The notes under the pieces: generated by a model
Database searches by the model: none
Told to the model about the DNA's origin: nothing
Seen by the model: only the letters and a program-made list of their open reading frames with translations
Shown: positions 1-4,998 of the stretch, in pieces
How the letters are laid out: the number at the start of each line of letters is the position of its first letter
Position numbering within the stretch: position 1 is the first letter of the stretch
Position numbers and translations under genes: made by a program
Assembly (NCBI GenBank): GCA_964435775.1
Contig: CAYTAP010000154.1
Span: forward strand, 1 to 7,522
DNA from: CAYTAP01 sp964435775
GTDB lineage: Bacteria; Planctomycetota; Phycisphaerae; Tepidisphaerales; Tepidisphaeraceae
Direction of reading: 5' to 3'
DNA length: 7,522 nucleotides

Positions 1-2212
1 GGGAAAGCCCGTCGAGCGTGCTCGTGCCGCGCCCGATCTCGTCGAGGATGACCAGCGATTGCGCGGTGGCGTTGTTGAGGATGTTGGCGGTCTCGGTCAT
101 CTCGACCATGAACGTCGATTGACCGGCATGAAGCTCATCGCTGGCGCCGATCCGGGTGAAGAGGCGATCGACAAGGCCGACGGTCGCGCTCTTGGGCGGG
201 ACATAAGCGACGACCTGCGCAAGCAGTGTGATGAGGGCGACCTGGCGGATGTAGGTGCTTTTCCCGGCCATGTTCGGGCCGGTGATCAGCATGAGGGAAT
301 CGCTCTCGCTGAAGCGGACATCATTGGAGATGAACTTGTTGCCAAGCTGCTGTTCGAGTACGGGATGGCGGCCGTCGATGATCTCCAGCACGCGAGTTTC
401 GACAACGGCCGGACGACAGTAGCGGCGCTCCTGCGCCAAAACAGCCAGACCGCAGAGCACATCAAGGCGTGCGATCCCGTCGGCGAGTTCCTGAAAAGTC
501 GGCACATGGGGGAGAAGCGTTTGACGGGCTTGCTCAAAGAGCTGTTGCTCGAGGGCGATCGCGCGCTCCTTGGCGCCCAGCGCTTCAACCTCGAACTGCT
601 TGAGTTCAGGCGTGATATAGCGCTCGGCGTTTTTGACGGTCTGCTTGCGCGTCCAGGCGTCGGGGGCTTTATCACGATGGGCGCCCGTCACTTCGATGTA
701 GTAGCCGAAGACTTTGTTGTACCCGACCTTGAGGGAGGGGATGCCGGTGTCGGCCGAGAGTTTGGCTTGATACACCGCGAGCCATTGGCGGCTGTTGTCG
801 CCCAGGGCGCGGAGGCGATCGAGCTCGGCGTCGAAGCCGTCGGCGATAACCCCGCCATCGCGGAGATGGAGCGCGGGGCTGTCGGGGATCACGCTGTTGA
901 GAAAGGCGGCCTGTTCCTGGCAAAAGGGGCGCAGCGCGGCGAGGTCGGCGCCGACATGCCGCCCCGCTTCGCCGAGTGCGGCGAGACGGTCGAACAGAGA
1001 AGGGAGCGCGGCCATGCACTTGCCCAAAGCGCTCAGATCCCGCGGATTGGCCCGGCCGACGGCGACGCGGGAGATGATGCGCTCGATGTCACAGGTATTG
1101 TCGAGCGCATCGGCGATGCCCTTGAGGATGGAGGTCGAGGTCAGGAGCGCGCTGATCGCCTCCTGCCGCGCGTGGATGTGTTCGAGGTCGCGCAGGGGGA
1201 AGCGGAGCCACTGGCGAAGCATCCGCGCGCCCATCGCGGTTCGCGTGCGGTCGATGGCGCTGAGGAGCGAACCTTCGGTGCCGCCGGAGCGGACGGTGCG
1301 ATCAATTTCGAGGCTGCGCCAACTGCTGGGGTCGATGCTGAGGTAATCATCGACTTCGTGCTTGCGTAAGGGTCGCAGGTGGGACAAACCGGTCTTCTGC
1401 GTTTCTTCGAGGTAGCTCAGGATCGCGCCCGTGGCGAGGATGGCGGCGTCATCGTCGGCGAAGCCGAAGCCGGCGGCGGTTTTGGTTTGCCACTGGCGCT
1501 GAAACTGTTCGCGGGCGTGATGTTCGGTGAACTGCCATCCCGGGCGCGGGGTGAGCGCCTTGATGCCAAGCTGTTCGATGGAGCGGGCGAAGTCGTGGCG
1601 CTGGCCGGACGGAAGCTCGGGAACGATCACCTCGGCGGGATGGAGACGGGCAATTTCATCGAGCACCTGCCCCTCGGTTCCGCTCATGGCGACACACGCG
1701 CCGGTGGAGAGTTCGATCCAGCTTAAGCCGGCGCGATAGCCATCGCGTTTGCCGACGTTGAAGGCGACGGCGGCGAGATAATTGTCGGCCCGGCCATCAA
1801 GCAGCGGTTCATCGGTCAGCGTGCCGGGGGTCATCAGGCGGACGACTTCGCGCTGAATGACGGTCTTGGCCGCCGAGGCATCCTCGACCTGCTCGCAAAT
1901 CGCGACCTTATGCCCGGCCGCGATCATCCGACGGAGATACCCCTCGACGGCGTGAAACGGGACACCGGCCATCGGAATGGCGTCCTCCGCGTCAAGCCCG
2001 CCGCGCGAGCGGCTGGTGAGGGTGACGCCGAGAACCCTGGCGGCGAGCTTGGCGTCGTCCCAAAACATCTCGTAGAAGTCCCCCATGCGAAAGAAGAGAA
2101 CATAGCCGGGGTGCTGGGCTTTGAACTGCTGGTATTGCCGCATGGCGGGGGTGAGGGCGGGGGCGCTTCCAGTCGATGCTTTTTGAACCGATGAACCCGT
2201 ATTGTCCGGCAT
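1..2212 (-). CDS. mutS: DNA mismatch repair protein MutS (C-terminus beyond window)
   Basis: MutS recognises mismatches and small loops in newly replicated DNA and, with ATP, recruits MutL. Reading the minus strand from ATG 2212 gives 737 open codons running off the left edge. The mismatch-binding Phe-x-Glu motif is F46-Y47-E48 inside RMGDFYEMFWDDA. The connector domain covers roughly residues 145-280. The core and clamp follow, including VGYNKVFGYYIEVTG. Walker A GPNMAGKST is at 645-653, and STFMVEMTETANILNN and Walker B LVILDEIGRGTST (D724, E725) come after it. Compared with E. coli MutS (853 residues), about 110-140 residues are missing, carrying the end of the ATPase domain and the dimerisation tail. 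In-frame ATGs at 2284 and 2287 would add about 25 residues without family resemblance, so 2212 is preferred, although no strong ribosome binding site precedes it. The gene is divergent from the broken HEPN unit. The identification is secure; only the start is uncertain. Confidence 0.97.
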   Translation of the reverse strand, partial: MPDNTGSSVQKASTGSAPALTPAMRQYQQFKAQHPGYVLFFRMGDFYEMFWDDAKLAARVLGVTLTSRSRGGLDAEDAIPMAGVPFHAVEGYLRRMIAAGHKVAICEQVEDASAAKTVIQREVVRLMTPGTLTDEPLLDGRADNYLAAVAFNVGKRDGYRAGLSWIELSTGACVAMSGTEGQVLDEIARLHPAEVIVPELPSGQRHDFARSIEQLGIKALTPRPGWQFTEHHAREQFQRQWQTKTAAGFGFADDDAAILATGAILSYLEETQKTGLSHLRPLRKHEVDDYLSIDPSSWRSLEIDRTVRSGGTEGSLLSAIDRTRTAMGARMLRQWLRFPLRDLEHIHARQEAISALLTSTSILKGIADALDNTCDIERIISRVAVGRANPRDLSALGKCMAALPSLFDRLAALGEAGRHVGADLAALRPFCQEQAAFLNSVIPDSPALHLRDGGVIADGFDAELDRLRALGDNSRQWLAVYQAKLSADTGIPSLKVGYNKVFGYYIEVTGAHRDKAPDAWTRKQTVKNAERYITPELKQFEVEALGAKERAIALEQQLFEQARQTLLPHVPTFQELADGIARLDVLCGLAVLAQERRYCRPAVVETRVLEIIDGRHPVLEQQLGNKFISNDVRFSESDSLMLITGPNMAGKSTYIRQVALITLLAQVVAYVPPKSATVGLVDRLFTRIGASDELHAGQSTFMVEMTETANILNNATAQSLVILDEIGRGTSTLDGLS

Positions 2213-2313
2213 CGCCAAAGCGTATGACGAATGTGATGGACCATCAAGAAACCGATCGGGAAACACCTTTTGCAGGCCGCACATCATGGAAACTCTGTTT
2301 TGCAATCATGCCA

Positions 2314-2319
2314 TATAAT
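2314..2319 (+). promoter_or_regulatory. Candidate -10 element for the HEPN unit
   Basis: A perfect TATAAT hexamer stands in the 135-base divergent spacer between mutS and the HEPN pseudogene, in otherwise GC-rich DNA. Transcription starting about 7 bases downstream would give a leader of roughly 20 bases before ATG 2348 and would exclude the earlier in-frame ATG at 2318. No convincing -35 element sits 16-18 bases upstream, so the assignment rests on one hexamer. A minus-strand promoter for mutS is expected in the same spacer but could not be placed. Confidence 0.3.
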
Positions 2320-2347
2320 GCGCAAAACGATGGCGCGTCTTATGGCG

Positions 2348-2761
2348 ATGCCGACAGAAATCAATGCTCGGCGTTATTACTCGGGTCGCATACCAACGGC
2401 TCGACGATGGCAACGCGCTGCTGGGAATCGATCGTCCGCGAGCTGCGGTTTACCTTGCCGGGTACGCAGTTGAATGTATTTTGAAGGCGCTACTGCTAAC
2501 AAAAACCCCCGCCAGCAAGCGGGCGGAAGTGCTTGCTACATTTCGTGGATCGGTCGCGCATAGTATTGACTGGCTCAGAGCGCAGTTGGCACGCCGCATC
2601 GGCAAGCTACCGGTTGGCGCGGCGCGGCGCGGCATGTTTCCTTAGTGGCCAGTTGGTCGACCGACTTGCGCTACGAAGCGGGTCCGGGCAATCCCGACGA
2701 TGCCAAAGCTTTTCTCATGGCGGCCAATGCGATTCTCAAGTGGGCCGATGAAAGGATGTGA
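2348..2761 (+). pseudogene. HEPN-domain protein (candidate RNase/toxin), broken by two frameshifts
   Basis: HEPN proteins are all-helical; many are metal-independent RNases, and in toxin-antitoxin modules they act as the toxin. Three frames join into one family-like protein of about 137 residues. It starts MPTEINARRYY (ATG 2348) and continues in the next frame as RVAYQRLDDGNALL, RAAVYLAGYAVECILKALLL and FRGSVAHSIDWL. It returns to the first frame as HVSLVASWSTDLRY and ends KWADERM at TGA 2759-2761. The first shift fits one extra T near 2381, between the TAC and CGG codons. The second fits one missing base in the GGCGC repeats at 2616-2632. The HEPN catalytic Rx4H motif is RGSVAH (Arg codon 2544, His codon 2559). 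ATGs at 2318, 2330 and 2342 are also in frame, but homologues as I remember them begin near MPTEI. The next gene starts three bases after this stop, so the two were one operon. Family assignment is by recalled similarity; sequencing error is the alternative to decay. Confidence 0.75.
2751..2756 (+). promoter_or_regulatory. Ribosome binding site of the partner gene
   Basis: AAAGGA lies inside the last codons of the HEPN gene, 8 bases before ATG 2765. It is the best Shine-Dalgarno sequence in the unit. It supports 2765 as the start and suggests translation coupled to the preceding gene. Confidence 0.6.
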
Positions 2762-2764
2762 ACC

Positions 2765-3088
2765 ATGGCGACCATCGTTCGCGGTAAAAGTGATTGCGAA
2801 GTGCGGGCGTTGAAGCGCTCGCTGGATGCCTACGAAACCGAGCACTCGAGCGCCAAGGCTTCTCTGTATCGTCATAATCCCGGATCAATTCGCTTGTGAG
2901 TGATCGATCGGCGGTTCGAGGGGATGACGAAATCCCGCCGCCATGCGGAGGTGTGGGATTTTCTCGCCAAACGTCTGCCGGAAGACACGCTGGCCGGCGT
3001 GTCGCTTGTGCTGACCATCGCGCCTGCGGAAATCAGGGATTCGCTTATGAACTTGGAATTTGAGAATCCGCTTCCGTCGCATCTTTGA
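2765..3088 (+). pseudogene. HEPN partner gene of unknown function, interrupted by an in-frame TGA
   Basis: From ATG 2765 (MATIVRGKSDCEVRALKRSL) the frame runs 44 codons to TGA 2897-2899. It continues open in the same frame for 62 more codons (VIDRRFEGMTKSRRHAEVWD to FENPLPSHL) and stops at TGA 3086-3088. Both halves read as one protein, and a single C-to-T change from CGA would restore SIRLRVIDRRFEG. A separate downstream protein from GTG 2900 is formally possible, but no ribosome binding site precedes it. The full product would be about 107 residues, alpha/beta in character, with no signal peptide or membrane segment. The stretch from SIRL through RRHAEVWDFL loosely recalls BolA-like proteins (beta strand, RF.G, RH..V), which is a weak resemblance only. 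Its place directly after a HEPN gene would suit an antitoxin or other partner; that role is inferred from context alone. Confidence 0.65.
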
Positions 3089-3132
3089 TGGCCATGTCAC
3101 GCCTGGCAATTGGCGCGGGGGAGGGCTGAAAG

Positions 3133-3209
3133 GCAGTTCGGGAACGATCACCTCCGCGGGTTGGAGGCGGGTGACCTCATCGAGGACTTGCCGTTCGGTT
3201 CCACTCATG
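3133..3209 (-). pseudogene. Short relic of a second mutS gene
   Basis: The minus strand here encodes MSGTERQVLDEVTRLQPAEV followed by IVPELP. It matches MutS residues 176-201 of the gene at the left of the window (MSGTEGQVLDEIARLHPAEV, then IVPELP; plus-strand positions 1612-1688) without gaps. A hand count gives about 14 differences in 77 bases, so roughly 80% identity. Most differences fall at silent positions, and 4 of the first 25 residues differ. Neither flank continues the match: upstream codons do not resemble MutS, and downstream the reading enters the antisense of the partner pseudogene. The fragment is too short to function. The rest of the non-coding stretch 3089-3342 shows nothing recognisable. 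Confidence 0.7.
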
Positions 3210-3342
3210 CGATGCAGAACAGGGGGACGGGAGTCAGACGGTTCCTTGTCGGGGGGCATGGGCGTGTGGAGGAGGTGGGTTGGGTGTTGTTGGGGCAGGC
3301 GCGGATTTCCTTTTCCGGCGTGCATTCACTTGGCCTGCCAAC

Positions 3343-3642
3343 CTACGCCACCCGCGCCGTGGTTCGCACTTCTCTTTCCAAGCGCCCGGCGAGGGCGTCT
3401 TTGGCGGATTCCAGATCATAGTGGGATTGGAGGCCGGCCCAGAGTTCGGGGGAGGTGTTGAAGTATTTGGCGAGGCGCAGGGCGGTGTCGGCGGAGACGG
3501 CGCGCTGGCCGTGAACGATTTCGTTGATCCGACGGGGCGGGACGCTGATGTCCTTGGCGAGTCGGTATTGGGAGATGCCGAGGGGTTTGAGAAAGTCGTG
3601 CAGGAGGATTTCGCCGGGATGGATGGGTTTCATTTTGGGCAT
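3343..3642 (-). CDS. higA: HigA-type antitoxin (XRE family, HTH)
   Basis: This is the antitoxin of a type II toxin-antitoxin pair. It binds and neutralises HigB in the cytoplasm and represses its own operon through a helix-turn-helix. The 99-residue product opens with MKPIHPGEILLHDFLKPLGI, a hallmark of HigA. The XRE helix-turn-helix follows at about residues 22-42 (ISQYRLAKDISVPPRRINEI), with HGQRAVSADTALRLAKYF and then SPELWAGLQSHYDLESAK. The length is normal for the family. ATG 3642 is preceded by a short GGGAG (plus-strand 3647-3651). It lies 12 bases after the toxin stop codon, the toxin-first order typical of higBA. No lesion is visible, so the pair is probably active. It ends well before the mutS relic. 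Confidence 0.93.
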   Translation of the reverse strand: MPKMKPIHPGEILLHDFLKPLGISQYRLAKDISVPPRRINEIVHGQRAVSADTALRLAKYFNTSPELWAGLQSHYDLESAKDALAGRLEREVRTTARVA

Positions 3643-3654
3643 GGTGGCTCCCGC

Positions 3655-3936
3655 TTAATGATAATCCGTAATTTCCACATCATGGGCGTCGGCATTCTTC
3701 CAACGGAAACAGATTCGCCACTGGTCGTTGATGCGAATGCTGTGCTGGCCGGCTCGGTCGCCTTTGAGGGCTTCCAGTTTGTTTCCCGGCGGCGCCCGCA
3801 GGTCACGCAAGGTTTTGGCCTGATTGAGGTAAGCCAGCTTTCGCAAGGCGATTCGTTGGATATCCGAGGGCAATTTTCGCGCCTGCTCGCGATGGAAAAG
3901 CATTTCCGTCTGCTTGTCGCGGAAACCGACGATCAT
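3655..3936 (-). CDS. higB: HigB-type toxin (RelE/ParE superfamily mRNA interferase)
   Basis: HigB enzymes are small basic RNases of the RelE fold that cut mRNA on the ribosome. The 93-residue product begins MIVGFRDKQTEMLF, as HigB proteins usually do (phenylalanine followed by a basic pair, then LF). It has the conserved core LEALKGDRAGQHSIRINDQW followed by RICFRW, and ends VEITDYH. The terminal Asp-Tyr-His (residues 91-93) matches the conserved C-terminal active-site triplet of HigB. Lys58 and Arg74 stand where RelE-fold catalytic or binding residues are expected. An in-frame ATG at 3948 would add four residues (MIPR), but it overlaps the predicted -10 box, so 3936 is preferred. The gene leads the operon and is followed after 12 bases by higA. 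It appears complete. Confidence 0.92.
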   Translation of the reverse strand: MIVGFRDKQTEMLFHREQARKLPSDIQRIALRKLAYLNQAKTLRDLRAPPGNKLEALKGDRAGQHSIRINDQWRICFRWKNADAHDVEITDYH

Positions 3937-3943
3937 GCGAGGG

Positions 3944-3971
3944 ATCATAACGCATGGCGCTAATAATGCAA
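3944..3971 (-). promoter_or_regulatory. Candidate sigma-70 promoter of higBA
   Basis: On the minus strand TTGCAT (plus positions 3966-3971) and TATGAT (3944-3949) are separated by 16 bases. This is close to the TTGACA/TATAAT consensus and well placed for higBA. Transcription would begin about 6-8 bases past the -10, at or within a base or two of the preferred higB ATG (3936). The message would therefore be leaderless or nearly so, which agrees with the lack of a Shine-Dalgarno sequence. The assignment comes from sequence match alone. Confidence 0.45.
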
Positions 3972-3978
3972 GGCGCTA
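3956..3978. repeat. Direct repeat across the higBA promoter, possible HigA operator
   Basis: GGCGCTA occurs at 3956-3962 and again at 3972-3978, in the same orientation and 16 bases apart. Both copies continue as an A/T-rich base pair plus T. The copies bracket the -35 hexamer of the predicted higBA promoter, a position suited to autorepression by HigA. HigA operators in other species are usually inverted repeats, so a direct repeat at about 1.5 helical turns is weak support. Confidence 0.3.
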
Positions 3979-4166
3979 TTGTTTTCAGCGAACTTTCACG
4001 CGCTGCGCGGGCGAGGCGAAGGTGGGGAAGGGCGTCGGGTACGGCATCGTCTGAGGGCGAATATGACGGATTGCGGCATTTGAGAGGAGGAAGATTTCCA
4101 TACCCAAGGGCATTCGCTACTTTGGGGCATCGTGAAGAGTGAATGGTGGACAACATGGAGCAAACT

Positions 4167-4943
4167 ATGCGTGAGCGATTGTGGTTGTGGGTGCATGAGG
4201 CTGGGGCGTACAACGGACAGTATGGGCTGGAGGGGATTTCGCGGATCGGGCCTGCGGAGGCGGCGGATTACCTTGGCATCGAGAATGGGGTGATGATTCG
4301 GTATGCGGACAAGCCCCGGCCGCCGTTTGATGGGCATGCGCGGGCGCTGTCGGGACTCAAGCGGGTGATCTGGTCGATCGTGGGGGACAGCAGTTCGGTG
4401 GCGAACAACACGGAGACGGACCTGGAGGATGTACTTTCGCTGGCGGAGCGGTTTCCCAACATCCAAGGGGCGGCATTGGATGACTTTTTTCATCAACCGG
4501 ATCAGGCGGGGAATTTCAGCCGGTGGTCGGTTGCGGACGTTGAGGGTTTTAATAAGCGTCTGCATGAGGCACAACCACGGGAACTCGATCTTTGGGTCGT
4601 GGTGTATGTGCATGACCTGCACCTGCCCATTGGGGAGCACCTGAAATCCTGCGATGTGTTGACGTTCTGGACGTGGAAGGCCGAGGAGATTGTCGCGTTG
4701 GAGTCGAATCTGGCGCGGCTTGAAGCGATCGCGCCGGGCAAGCGAATCAGCATGGGGGTGTACCTGTGGGATTTCGGCAACAATCGGCCGATGCCGTTGG
4801 AGCTGTTGCGGCGTCAATGCGAGCAGGGGCTTGTGTGGCTGCGGGAGGGCCGAATTGAAGGAATGGTTTTTGTGGCGAGCACGATCTGCGATCTGGATCT
4901 GGAGGCGGTGGAATGGGTGCGGGGGTGGATAAGGGAGCTGTGA
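4167..4943 (+). CDS. Uncharacterised soluble protein, probable barrel-type enzyme
   Basis: The 258-residue product has no signal peptide or membrane segment and belongs to no family I can name with certainty. It begins MRERLWLWVHEAGAYN. Beta-strand-like segments alternate with helices: RVIWSIVGDSSS, NIQGAALDDFF, ELDLWVVVYVHDL, CDVLTFWTWKAEE, ISMGVYLWDFG and GMVFVASTICDL. This looks like a TIM barrel of the glycosidase kind. The acidic and aromatic clusters at strand ends (D105-D106 in ALDDFF, W168-W170 with E173-E174, W201-D202) are candidate active-site residues. Start 4167 has GGAG at 4157-4160 with 6 bases of spacing. In-frame ATGs at 4143 and 4155 would add eight or four residues with poorer spacing. 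The gene converges on the GH38-like gene with only 55 bases between stops. A role in carbohydrate handling is inferred from that neighbour and the barrel-like pattern. The spacer 3979-4142 holds an AGAGGAGG purine tract at 4082-4089 with no ATG after it. Confidence 0.8.
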   Translation: MRERLWLWVHEAGAYNGQYGLEGISRIGPAEAADYLGIENGVMIRYADKPRPPFDGHARALSGLKRVIWSIVGDSSSVANNTETDLEDVLSLAERFPNIQGAALDDFFHQPDQAGNFSRWSVADVEGFNKRLHEAQPRELDLWVVVYVHDLHLPIGEHLKSCDVLTFWTWKAEEIVALESNLARLEAIAPGKRISMGVYLWDFGNNRPMPLELLRRQCEQGLVWLREGRIEGMVFVASTICDLDLEAVEWVRGWIREL

Positions 4944-4998
4944 AGCGCACCAAGGGATGGGTGCCTCCGTTTCCGAACATCACTCGCGGCGCAGGGGG

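Noticed and set aside
59..1369. 436-codon open frame on the plus strand
   Set aside because: It is the antisense of mutS. The minus strand carries all MutS motifs without a stop, and the plus-strand protein has no recognisable family.
2885..3325. 146-codon minus-strand open frame containing the MutS-like fragment
   Set aside because: Only about 26 codons resemble MutS. The rest is antisense to the partner pseudogene and non-family sequence, so it is reported as a relic and not a gene.
4034..4142. Small open reading frames and the AGAGGAGG tract in the higB to 258-residue gene spacer
   Set aside because: No start codon at proper spacing after the purine tract. The possible short minus-strand peptide is Pro/Ser/Arg-rich, with no support.
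3996..4817. 273-codon open frame on the minus strand upstream of higB
   Set aside because: It is mostly antisense to the 258-residue gene, rich in Arg and Pro, with no motif.
4947..4964. GCACC/GGTGC inverted repeat between the convergent stop codons, as a terminator
   Set aside because: The stem is only 5 bp with an 8-base loop and no T tract on either strand.
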